This document shows, one piece after another, positions 33,301 to 43,900 of a stretch of DNA of 64,000 bases (position 1 is the first letter of the stretch; the number at the start of each line of letters is the position of its first letter). This DNA comes from Symbiodinium natans (lineage: Eukaryota > Sar > Dinophyceae > Suessiales > Symbiodiniaceae): positions 849,001-913,000 of the forward strand of contig CAJNDS010002812.1 of assembly GCA_905221605.1 (NCBI GenBank), read 5' to 3'. The translations under genes were made by a program, and so were the position numbers. The notes under the pieces were generated by a model that did not search any database, was not told where the DNA came from, and saw only the letters and a list, made by a program, of their open reading frames with translations.

Positions 33301-36300
33301 TGCAGTTTCTTTTGGTAGGTTGTTGTGGGCTCCCTAAGTCGGACCCCTGACTTAGGGGTACCCGAAAATGGCCCACAAGTTTGACCAACCCTTTGTTTTG
33401 GGTTTTTCGTTCTATGGCTATATTTCTCTAAGAAGCCACCCCCCCCCCCCCCCAACAAAAAAAGCAGAATAAGAACAACAAGAGGATGCTACAATTTCGT
33501 GTGTTGCTTCACACCTCATCTAGGGTAACGCTTTACAAGTAACAGTGCATCAAGGATCACGTTGATTTCCTCGCATTTGTGGGTAAGGTACATGCCCAGT
33601 GGCCTCGTCGTGCGTTTTCCACTCCAGCCCAAACCCTTCAGAAATCCTTGCACACCCAGATGAATTCTTGCAGTAGACCCTATCAACCCTAATCTCTGAA
33701 AGCCCCAGCCCTAACCCTAAACCCTAAACCTTATGTCAGCTCGCAGGGTGCCGACGACTCCTTTAGCGGATCCGGCGACGCCGTGCCTGCCTGCGACGCG
33801 CCTTGGCCATTTGTTCGTATTTTACGGGGCTTGGGGTTTGGAGTGTGTGTGGGTGTGTGTGTGTGTGTGTTTTTTTTTTCCGCGGGTTTTCCGGGGGCCA
33901 GCACTCGTTCGTTATGCGATGAAATTAAAGACCTGTGACTTTGCGAATGCCAGCGGTGATGCAGCAGCTTTCTTTCACACCCAAAACTAAACTGCCTGTG
34001 TTTGCCGACATGCCTTCAAATGTTCACTGCTGAGCTCGCCCTGAGTGTCGACAAAAGGGTTTGCAATGTCTGGAAGCTTGTGTGGCTGGGCGAGCCACAC
34101 TCCTAGACCCTCAGGCTTCCAACCGGACTTTGAGCTTCAAAGTTTTGGCCCTAGACGGGCCCGTTAACCCTGCCATGCTCTTCGGTTGAGGGCTCCGGAG
34201 ACGAATAATATTTCATGGTTAGGAAGATTGAGAGAGGCTAAGGGTCATTAGGGTTGAGCATCTAGAGCTCACACAGCGGGGCTCTTGTTCCGCCTAAAGG
34301 GTTCTTAAGCACGCACAAAACCTACCCAACTCCAAACCCCGATTCCTACTTTGGGAGCCCCCATTTCCCCCAAAAGGGAACCTACCTGATGTTCGGGCCC
34401 TAAACCCGAAACCCTAAACCCTATAAACCCTAAACCCTGCAAACCCTAAACCTTAAACCCTAAACCCCATAAACCCTAAACCCTGTAGACCCTGTAAACC
34501 CTGTAAACCCTAAACCCTAAACCCAAAACCCAGTGGGCCCTTCCCCGGCCGCAGAGAGGAGGCACTTGTCGCTGGCTGCTCCGCGCTGGTCGCGCTGCAC
34601 CCAGATGAGGCAACATCTCTCAGCTGGCTCGCCGTAGGAAATTTGTGTATTCCTAAACCCAAATACAATCCCTTAAAATGGGCCCGTAAGGTAGACCTTG
34701 AGATGTTCCCCCCTGCACTAGCAGTCTTTAATGAGGATTCTAGTCCCTATTAAGGACTGTTAGTATAAGGGGGAACATTTTCCAGGTACACCAAACTCCC
34801 CTTTTCCCCGCCCATGCTGAGAACGAGCAAGACATGGAGTGAAGACTTCAGGGCTGCGCAGGTGACCTGCTGAAACAGTCCAGCCCTTTTCTTCCTCATA
34901 AACAACAGGCTTAAGCTCTTTGTGTGTGTGTGTGTATGTGTGTGTGTGTGTGGGTGTATGGGTGTGTGTGTGTGTGTGTGTGTGTCTGTTTGTTCTCTTT
35001 GGTTAAAGTCTGTATTTACTGGACGTTCTTTGTATTAGTTTCATCTCGTTGCTTAATGGCCCTCCGAACACATGGCTTGCAAGAAGGAATCCCGAAACTC
35101 TTTTTAAACCCCGAGCCCTAAACTTTTAGCATGAAGCTCCGGACGAGTGATGAATGATTCCTGCGGCCTACACAGGTAATGTAGCAATCACAGTGTGCAG
35201 TGATTGGGGCCGAGCACTCCCTAATTTTGCGGTCTTGTGTTCAAACGCCAAAGAGACTTTTCTTTCCAATCTCGTGGCTGCAGATTTCCATTTCTTGCGC
35301 TTCTGCCGCTTTTCAGGCCACGGAGGCCGTCGTGGACGCGGCGCTCCGCCTCCGGCGGCCGTTTGTGGTGGTGCCATGCTGTGGCTCGGCGAGCGTTCTT
35401 GTCGCCTGCTTGTGGGGATTGTGTTGCATGTGGTGTGCTTTTTGTTCGGGCCGATTCACTTTTCCTGCCGTTTTGCCAGTCGGTTTGAGCACGACTGGTT
35501 TGCTACGTTTATGGCTGTTCTGCTGTGTGCATGTTCTTGCACAGGTTCATGGTTTTAAGATCCTCCCGCGAATGCCTTCTATGCCTTGTGATGTTACGTC
35601 TATGCGCTTCCCATTCCTTTCCCAAAATCCAAGGCGTGTTTGCTCGCCTTTTCCCCACCAGGTCGCTCGGCCGCAAGGGGAAAGTGCGTGGATCCTTCTG
35701 CATCAAATCAAAACTTTGTGCTTGGGTCTTCGGTCTTTGACACGGTGCTGGGTGCTTTCCCAAGTTGTGCTCGGTTTTGGGGTTCTGTTCGCATGGTCCG
35801 CTTTGGAAGTTGAGAGCAACATGTTGGGAGGTCTTGCGGGGACAGCCAACAGCAAAGGTCCGTTTGTGCTGGTGGTGAAGATGTTGTTTAGTTTTTGCAT
35901 GTTCTTTGTGGTCACGGGGTCACGGTACCTGGGCCGATTAATAGGTTAAAATCTGCACCTCGCCTACGCTGGCCACCGCACAAGCGGCCAAGCCATCTTT
36001 CTCGTTGAACAATGACAAGAGCTGCTTACGTCAAACATCCTCCCGGTTTTTTACAAGCCAAGCTCCATGCGGATGGCTTCTGAGTCCGGAGAGTGCCCAG
36101 TTTGCCTGTTGTTAATGATATAGACCCACATGCACCCTGAACTCGGTTGAGCCTAGACGTAAAGAGCACAATGAAGGGTTCAATGCCGGCTGCTAAAGCT
36201 TAGGACGCTCGATGGGCGTGCAGTGGCGACGCTGCCGGAGCCAACTCTGCAAAAGAATCTGCGTGGGAGGGGATCCAATAGACAGCTGGCTACACCGGCA

Positions 36301-36473
36301 TGTTGTGACGTTCCCCCTTATACTATCAGTCCTTTATAAGGATGCTCATCCCCATTAAGGGTTGTCAGTATCAGGGGAACATCCCAAATTGCGGGCCATC
36401 TGCCCAACCAGGAGTTTCGCGAGTTCCTTCGCCGAAAGCATCCAAGCATTCGCGAGGAGCTGGGCAGGGGTCG
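30250..36473 (+). CDS. Class I SAM-dependent methyltransferase-like gene (span)
   Basis: At least six exons join into a Rossmann-type methyltransferase-like protein. Motif I is GTGVLDVAGGTGLLSLALAL (two exons), with the acidic strand-2 motif in RATVVDPR. Later exons read CSALVALHPDEATEAVVDAA, then RRPFVVVPCCGVFARLFP, then EFREFLRRKHPSIREELG. The order matches a little-studied eukaryotic family that has VLDVAGG, VVDPR, HPDEAT and VVPCC motifs. Substrate unknown. Exons: 30250-30304, 30644-30676, 30945-31013, 34559-34609, 35317-35383, 35634 to about 35680, 36412 to about 36473. A segment of some 40-60 residues between VVDPR and HPDEAT was not found, nor were the start and stop codons. Inferred donors are mostly GC. 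Confidence 0.75.
30644..30676 (+). CDS. Methyltransferase exon 2: SAM-binding motif I
   Basis: A 33-base exon coding TGVLDVAGGT, the glycine-rich SAM-binding loop. Left phase 1 and right GC donor (ACAG|GCGCG) join to AAGCAG|GCCTG as GGTGLLSLALA. Confidence 0.78.
30945..31013 (+). CDS. Methyltransferase exon 3: strand 2 motif
   Basis: Reads LLSLALALRGVRATVVDP then RRSA. The aspartate in VVDP is at the position that contacts the SAM ribose in this fold. GT donor at GCAG|GTGGGC. Confidence 0.78.
31014..34558. other. Methyltransferase intron(s), missing exon expected
   Basis: The protein family predicts about 40-60 residues between the exons at 31013 and 34559, so an exon should be hidden here. 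I see T-rich stretches at 31600-31900 and 32140-32200 that share TTTTTTGCTTGA and CTCTCGCCTAGGCGCGGGC, so part of this intron is duplicated. There is also a hairpin element at about 32553-32637, C runs near 32334 and 33440, and CCCTAAA at 34400-34530. Confidence 0.55.
32553..32637. mobile_element. TTCCCTTATAAAGTA element
   Basis: Core ATCCCTTATAAAGTAACC then CCCAAAAAGGGTGCCC and CATGGTTACTGGGC, matching the copy at 54762-54856. In the long methyltransferase intron. Confidence 0.62.
34559..34609 (+). CDS. Methyltransferase exon: ALVALHPDE
   Basis: Reads EALVAGCSALVALHPDE. The GC donor GAG|GCAACA joined to CAG|GCCACG continues as ATEAVVDAAL, restoring the family's HPDEAT motif. AGGCnAC is found on both sides of the intron. 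Confidence 0.78.
34698..34783. mobile_element. TTGGGATGTTC-family element
   Basis: Ends TTGAGATGTTCCCCC and GGGGGAACATTTTCC around an AGTCTTTAATGAGG / CCTATTAAGGACT hairpin. Flanks AGGTAGAC (34689-34696) and AGGTACAC (34784-34791) match at 7 of 8 positions. It sits in a methyltransferase intron. Confidence 0.75.
34920..34986. repeat. GT microsatellite
   Basis: Interrupted (GT)n in the methyltransferase region; similar shorter tracts at 13756-13777 and 33843-33870. Confidence 0.9.
35317..35383 (+). CDS. Methyltransferase exon: VVPCC
   Basis: Reads ATEAVVDAALRLRRPFVV then VPCC. GC donor (TGTG|GCTC) joined to CAAG|GCGTG gives VPCCGVFARLFP. The longer ORF covering this place on the + strand is only partly exon. 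Confidence 0.8.
35634..35680 (+). CDS. Methyltransferase exon: VFARLFP
   Basis: Reads GVFARLFPTRSLGRKG. The right end is uncertain; a GT donor is possible in AAA|GTGCGTGG. Phase 1 on the left matches the VPCC exon. Confidence 0.65.
36303..36387. mobile_element. TTGGGATGTTC-family element
   Basis: Ends TTGTGACGTTCCCCCTTAT and GGGGAACATCCCAA around the usual AGTCCTTTATAAGG hairpin. No clear target duplication. It lies about 25 bases before a methyltransferase exon. Confidence 0.7.
36412..36473 (+). CDS. Methyltransferase exon: C-terminal helix
   Basis: After CAACCAG the frame reads EFREFLRRKHPSIREELG then RGR, resembling the family's C-terminal YxxFLxxKHPxIR segment. A TTGGGATGTTC-family hairpin element lies about 25 bases upstream in the intron. 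Confidence 0.7.
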
Positions 36474-36767
36474 GAAGCTTAGGGCCTCCAAAGAGCAAAA
36501 CTGGGAACTCTGTATCGCTTGGGCCCAGACTGGGCCCCTCTTGCGTCGCCCCTTAGCCCCTTATAATATCTTATAATATTATAACCCTTCAAGCAAAAAG
36601 AGGGTGCCCTATATACATATATATATATATATATATTAGAGAAAGATCCGTAGATATCCACGCCTCTCTTATGGCCTCCAAACTCGCGTCCCCGAACCAC
36701 TACAAGTGCTCCGCCCTCCGGACTCCGAACACCCCCTCCCTAACATTCGAGGTTCCTTGGAGGGTTT

Positions 36768-36862
36768 TGGAGGTTTAGGGTTTAGGGTTTAGGGTTTAGG
36801 GTTTAGGGTTTAGGGTTTAGGGTTTAGGGTTTAGGGTTTAGGGTTTAGGGTTTAGGGTTTAG
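36768..36862. repeat. TTTAGGG array
   Basis: G-strand heptamers between the methyltransferase and the helix-rich gene. Confidence 0.93.
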
Positions 36863-37941
36863 CTTGGGCTGTGGGTGTTTAGGGTTTGAAGTAGACATGA
36901 AGTGACATCGGCATGGGAGATTCACAGTGTGTGTTGGCATTCGAGTTTTGGGTTCTTAGGCAGGTAGACCTTCTTGCAGCGCGATTCAGGGTTCAGTTCA
37001 GATCTCAGGGTTTCGAGCTACACCGCACCCCACAATTTGGGAAGGAGATCCTCCCCTTTGCTGGAGCGAATGTGGCCTTGTACGCACCTTTGTGTGACGT
37101 GGAGGATGCTCAAAAAGAGCTCGAAGGCTGCGGGAACAAAAATGCCGCAGGTGGTTGCAACATGAGGTCGCACGTTGCCTCCAAACGGTATCCTCAGACC
37201 TGAGCCCCCAAATTTAAACCCTCAGTTCTAAACCCATAGAGTCGTTTAGAAAGCCTGAAGCAGAGTCGTCATGTACAAAGTTGTGTACTTTAGAAGTGCA
37301 AGGAGGGCACAGATCCTTGCCATTGTTTGCATGTTCACTGCAACCTCGACGTCAACCGTCCATGTGTCAGTGTAGCTGCGAGCATGATGCTGACCATGAA
37401 GCCAGAACACAGCCCAGAGGCTTTATTTGTCGCATAGTTCTGGAGATAGGCACTTTAGTGTGGTTTTTCGTGCCGTAGAGTGCCACGAATGGACCCTTTG
37501 GGCAAGGTACATGGCAGGCATGTGTCAGCATTGCACGACCAAGGCGGGATGACGACGGCTCCGAGGCGACATGCAGGATTTGGGCTTGAGGGCTTCTAAG
37601 AATGACCCAATACTACAGTAGTGGGGGTTAGGGGCTGCTTGGTGGTTCTACTTTTTGCATCCTCCCAGGGGTCTGGGTACCCAAGCGGAGGTTTTGGGCT
37701 ACCACCATATGACCTTCCACTGCCAGACTCAGACCCCAAATACCGCACCCTCCACTCCCTCCCCCCTCCCCGTGGCAGGGAAGGCCATTTATTGCACTCA
37801 CCTCACGGGCCAACGCATCTACCTGTAACAGAGGCCTCTTCTACTAACTTATTTTACCTTAACTAGCAAGGACCACAATAGCTCTACTCCCTCACACTAA
37901 CTCCCCTAAAGCCCACACGCTTTGGGAAGCTTGCTGTGGAG

Positions 37942-40900
37942 GTGGACGTGGCGCACTTGGCTGTCCTTCAGCTGCAAAGCCCAGTGTCGCGCGACCCAGT
38001 AGGGCAGGGTTTTGAGGTTTTAGGGTTTAGGGTTTTGGGGTTTGGGGTTTGAGGTTTGCCTGAGGTTAGGGCACTTGCACCTAGTTGTGCCGAGGTTTTC
38101 GGGATATTGGGTGCCTGTATAACACGTTAAGGGCCAGGGTTTCTGTAGGGCGGAATTCCCGAATTCCCTACTAAGAACCAGCGGCTTTGAATGGGTAAGC
38201 AGGGTGTAAGCGCTAGGGGGGCATGGTGTTTCGGAATGGTCTTTGATTCTACAGGCCAAGAAGAAAGCGGCGCCCCGAAGCACCCAAGCAGGCCCCCCTC
38301 GTAGACCAGAGACGGAGACCCTTTTGCTAGGATGCGGGGTGCTATTCTGAGTTCCATTCAACCAAAACAGGGTTGATGAGGGTTGAGGGTTACAAGGGCA
38401 CGCTGTGAATGTAGGCTTCAGGGACAAGGGCAGATTTTGGGTGAACAGTGAGCCTAAGTACTCAAAAAAGGACTCCAAACCCTACGCCCTATAGACCCTA
38501 AACTCTGAACCCTAGCTTCTGAACCATCAACCCTAAACCCTAAACCCTAAACCCCAAACCCTAAACCCTAAACTCTAAACCCTAAAGCCCCAAACCTTAA
38601 ACCCCCAAACCCTAAACCCTAAACCCTAAAGCCTAAGCCCTAAACCCCAAACCCCAAACCCTAAACCCTAAACCCCAAACCCTAAACCCTAAGCCCTAAA
38701 CCCTAAACCCTAAACCCTGTAGTCCCATGCGAGAGTTTGGGCACCCTCGAGGTTGAAGGCCATGCTGCGATCGGACATGCAGGAGGCAAAGACCCTCCGC
38801 GCCCCGAGCTGAGAGCAAAGAAAGGGTTTAGGGTTTAGGGTTGAGGGTTGAGGGTTTAGGGTTTAGGGTTTAGGGTTTTAGGGTTTTTCTAGGGTTTTCG
38901 AGGGTTTTCGAGGGTTTTCTAGGGTTTTCTAGGGTTTTCTAGGGTTTTCTAGGGTTTTCTAGGGTTTTAGGGTTTCAGGGTTTTAATAGGGTTTTGGGAG
39001 TTTTTGTTTGGGGTTTTAGGGTTTAGGGTTTCAGGGCTTAGGGTGTAGGGTTTTGGGTCTAGGTGTTGGGATGAAGGTTTCAGGGTTTGGGGTTTGTAGA
39101 GCTTATAGGTGATAAGGCCCATGATGGGGTCTACAGGGTTTTTGTAGGCTCCGTATAGGGTCTAGGGTAGGTTATAGGCTAGAAAGCTTAGAGGAACCCC
39201 CGGCAGTGCGACCTTTCGGAGCCCTTATCGCCTCAGAGCCAAGCACCCACCAGAAGCAGGAATCCGCACGAGGGAATTAGGGCCCCATATCTGCCCTGTA
39301 AGGGATTTTCCCTCATTCCCTGCTCAGAGCCAGCCTTTTAGGAGGAGAGGGGGGTGGAACCGGCTTGAGGTTCAGAGCCTTTCGGGCTTCAGGCCTTGCA
39401 GGGCTGAAGGTTTGGATCTAGGAAGCTCGGGTTTGGGGGGGGGGGGGGGGGGGGGGGTGAAATCCCGAAACCCTAGTTGAAGCTGCAAGGTCCAGGTCCA
39501 GACAGAGTTTGCCGACGTCTGGCCAAGCGTCGTCCGCTTTTGGTACGGCCTGCCTGCACCATGCTCAGAGTGATGTCTAACGACGAACTCAGGTCCTCTA
39601 AGCCTTGCAACCATATTCTCTCGAGCTTTGATGCAAGTCGGACGTCCCATTGTGTGCATGTTCATAACCGTTTGTTCAGTGTGGCTCTCCGGTTCAGGAT
39701 GTTACACAGTGTTGTGTCCACCTCAGTTACTTGATGCCGCCTTGCTGAACCCAGCGGAAAACTGCTCCGAGAGTGCAGACGCTTCTGGGTTTTCTCATCG
39801 ACACCTCCCCTGCAGCCCCTACACTTTGAACCTGAACCTCTTTTCCTCAGAAAAGAAGCACGAAGCGCGTGTAGCTTGGACTGCCCAGCGAAGTGACGCT
39901 CAAAGCCCTCCCAGCTCCGAACATCCAAGCCCCAACACGACCCTGAATGTCCGGATTTGGGTTATAGAGAGCACCTAGAGAAGCCTGTACACAATCATCA
40001 ATAAACTCAACAAAAGAAATCTACCATCACTGCTGGCATATGTGGTAAATAATATGTCTCTCCAGGTAAGGTTGCAGTGCCTTGCCTGGAATCAAACCCG
40101 CCCCAAACCCTAAACCCCAATCCCGAAACCCTAAACCCTAAACAACCCTAAACCCCAAACCCCAAACCCTAAACCGTCAAACTCCCCGAGGTTGACATTT
40201 GCAGCTTCGAGGCCGCCGTGACCTTGCGAAGGGCTGCGCAGTACTACGCAACTCGACCAGGTTCCCAGACCCCTGGGAGGATCCAAAAAGTAGAGCCCCC
40301 CAGATAGTAGTCTATACTACTACTGGGTCATCCTTATGAACCCTTAAGGGGATCTACTGTTTGGATCCTCCCAGGTGCTCCGGGGCTTAGCATTTCAGAG
40401 ATTGGAGACGATTGAGGTTGTGAGTTTAGGGTTCGTGGCTGACTGGGTTCTAGTTAAGAAGCTGAAAAAAATAAGTTGCCTTGAGTAGGGTTCCCGAATC
40501 AAGAATAAACAATATGCTGGTTATAGTAACTTAAGTTTTACAAATGCCCTAACAGGGAACCATTACGGGCTTAGTAGGCTGTTGGCTCAGGTTGGCAGTT
40601 CCATCTCTCCAATGCAGCGGGGCGCAGAAGCTGCAAGAACTCCAAAAACCTAAATCCTGAGTTCTGACGCCCCAAATCCGGAACCTGAAACCCCAAGCTT
40701 TGCACGTGAGATCCTAAACCCTAACCCTAAACCCTGACTTCCTAAACCCGAAACCCCAAACCCTAAACCCTAAACCCTAAACCCTAAACCCTAAACCCTA
40801 AACCCTAAACCCTAGCGCTCCAACCCAGGAGTCTGAGGAGCTGAAGGCCGTCACCGGGGAGCTCCTGATGGCGGCCAGGCCTTGGGAGTGTCGGGTCTGG

Positions 40901-43900
40901 GGCGTTTGTTGGGTTGAGGAGTTTAGGGTTTAGGGTTTATAGGCTGTAGGGTTTAGGGTTTAGGGTTTAGGGTTTAGGGTTGAAGAGTTTAGCGTTTAGG
41001 GTTGAGGAGCTTAGTTTTAGGGGCTTGACGGATGAAGGATTCAGGCTTAAGGTTCGGGGCTTTATGGCTCTGGGGTTCTTAGGGCTGTGGGGCTTAAGGC
41101 CCAAAGAGCCCCAACCCCCCCCTTCATTCGAGGATTGTACCTAAATCACAATACTACCATAAGAACCTTCTGACACGGTGTCAGGTACATGTCTCATGTA
41201 CAGGGCATGGGGTTCATGAGGTGCAGGCTTCGAAAATTCGGGCTTCAGCTTTTGGGCTTAGGCTGTGTGTAGGGTCTGCTAGGTTGGGGTTTTGGGCTTA
41301 GACTGTGGACTCTTCGCTGTATGTACAACGGTGGCCACTGCTGCGTGATGCCGATGCGCTCGGTCTTTCTCACCTCTTCGTCTACAACTTGCAGGAGTTT
41401 ACCTAGAGTAACCTTTGTGCCCTAAGAGAAGGAAATGTCCCTGAATTTTTGAGGACATATTTGCACTTTACTAAGGTAAGGTTACTCTACAGGTAGGGTC
41501 ACTGATGCATCCTCCATCTCCTGCAGAGCCCCCCAACACCTGCGCAGAAGATCTGCTTACTATTTGCTTAAGAACCCCAAAAGAATAGAAAAATAGTAAT
41601 CCCTATATTTATATTACCCTTAATAAGGAAGAATATTTTTTGGGGGGGGTCCTTAAGCAATTAGTAGTCTGCTAGAAGCAGCAGCAGTTGCCCAACATCG
41701 CCCTGCCTTGCGAGGCCGTCGGCTCCGAGAATGGCACTCGTGGCTGAGAGCTTGAGCACCTCGTGCTGGAGAAGAGGGAACCTTCCCGGATGTAGAATCC
41801 CACAATCAACCCTGTAGAGGGCCTTTTGAAGGAAGACAACAATCCCTCTGTTGCCCTTATAAGGAAGAATATGTCTTGAGTTTGGGGGAGGTCCTGAAGC
41901 CAGTAGTAGAGTTGCATAACTGCGTCCACACAAGGCTTCGAGACCGATTTTGCGGATCGTGCCTGGAGCTACCTCGAGGCTCCCCTTGTGGCTGTGGGGG
42001 CGCGCGGTGGCCAGGAGGGCTTTCGGGCTGAAAGTTTGGGAGTTTTTTGGGGGATTTGAGGGATGGCGCCCAAAAGACTTGGCTAAAGGATGCTGCAGAC
42101 GTAGAGTCTCAGAACATGAGCACCAATCACAAGCCCCAAGCCCTACAGACATCAAACAACGAAATCATCAATGAGGCTCACCCTCGCGAGCTCTTCGCTT
42201 CATCGGCATGGCCAAGGCAGCTGGACTGGCTGCCTTCTCGCGCGGGGGTGTCTCTTGGGTTGCTGGGGAGGTTCTTTGGGATTTGGGCTCTTAAGGGCTC
42301 CTGGGCCTAAAAGCTCAGGGGCTCCTGGGGCTTATTCAACATCGTGCTGCGTCTAGGATGCAGAGGTCGGGCTTAGAGTTCAGGATTTCGGCTCGAGGGA
42401 TGAGGGTTGGGGATTGCAGGGCTGCGGGGTTAGGCTAGGGGTACCTTGTTAGAAGTTTAAGGAATGAGGGTTTGTGTGCATTCAAGCTCAGGTTTTGGGG
42501 TCAGGTTCGGGGGGCATTCCTTTCGGGCTGGGGGGGGGGGGGTGGAGGCCGGGAAGGCAAAGAGTCAACCAGGACCCACAGTAGGCCCTGATTCCCCTTT
42601 CTTAGGGTTCAGGTTCCCCTATAAACCCTTTAAACCAAGAAGGGCACCCTTTCAATTCCCAGGTTCCCTTGGGTCTAGTCACTCTTCGGGTTTTCATTAG
42701 CGGCTGCGCCGCGCCAGGCTTTCCGAAGCCACCGTCGCCGAGTTGATGAGGCAGCTCGCTGCCCGCGCCTTCCGAAGCGAAGCGCAGACATCCTAGAAAG
42801 CCTGTCAGGGCCGAAGCCGAAACTCTTCAGAACCCCCACAACCGAAACTCTACCAAGAGTAGCACTTCAGACCAGGAATCCTGAGCCCTTCAACCAAAAG
42901 CCATCAATGCCAAGCACATCAAGGTCGCAAGCGCACCATCACGGAAGTAGGCCTTAGCGCTTAGGCCTTTATGGTTTAGGGTTTAGGGTTTAGGGTTTAG
43001 GGCTCTACCTAGGACCTAGAGACATGCCTTGGGCCCTGAACACCTTGGCCCTGGGCTTGCAGGTTCTTGGAATAGAGATTTGCAGATGAGAAGTACACTT
43101 CACAAGAAGAACTTTCTTCCCACTTCCCTAAATGCAAGCTCAGACGCCTAACCTACACCCCAACCCTCAAACTCCAAACGCCAAATCCCCAAACCCATAG
43201 CGCCCCCGAATCCGGGACCCTTGGTTGCAGGCGGGACGGCGTGCGCTGCCGTGAACCTGGCCTCCTTCGCGCCTTGGGGCGCTGGGCGCGTGCCAGGCCC
43301 CGTCAGAAGCATTTCGCTCAAAATTCGGGTGTACGAGGCTTGTGGTTAGGCTTCAGGGTTCAGTTTTCAAAGAGTGCATATACGGCTCTTGTGCCCCCCC
43401 CTCCTTCCTCTACGTACCGCCAGGCGCGAGAACGCTCCTGAGACAGGCACGCTCCTCACCAGACATCCTGGAGGGTTCATGGCTGAGGGTTCATAGTTTT
43501 GTGTTTCCCAACCCCTCCTCGCCTCGCGCAAAAAGCCTCCGAGATGCCCAGAGCTGATGAATACACACAGATACAGATATATATATATATATATATACAT
43601 ATGCATACAGATGAGGGCTTTGTGGTTTTGTGTGGCATTGTATGGTGTGGTACATGCTCAAGTTTGTGTACAGGCCTCAGTCTGTTCAGAAGCAGCAGTT
43701 GTTCTGTGAACGGAGAGGCTACGTGCTGTAATGGGAACGCCATCCCGTCATTATCTCCACATTCCGCTTGAAGCAATTACATTCAAGGACTCTCCGGTTT
43801 GGCAAGCGCTTCCATACATAATTCATCTTCATGCCAAGACACCACGATGAAGCCCGCAAGGTAATCTAGAAGGTTTAGAATCGACTGATGCTGAGGGTGG

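Noticed and set aside
35154-35949. Overlapping ORFs of 134 and 249 residues taken as whole genes
   Set aside because: Only short segments match the methyltransferase family, and they lie in different frames joined by splicing.
38720-38806. Minus-strand reading with SDRSMAFNLEGAQTLAWDY
   Set aside because: Attractive, but the plus reading joins in phase with neighbours on both sides and shares GAGGC with the next exon; all other genes are on +. Not fully excluded.
40815-40880. Minus-strand WD-like reading SSPVTAFSSSDSWVGA
   Set aside because: The plus reading ESEELKAVTGELLMAA has AG|G and AG|GC sites and joins in frame to the next exon with a shared GCCAGGC.
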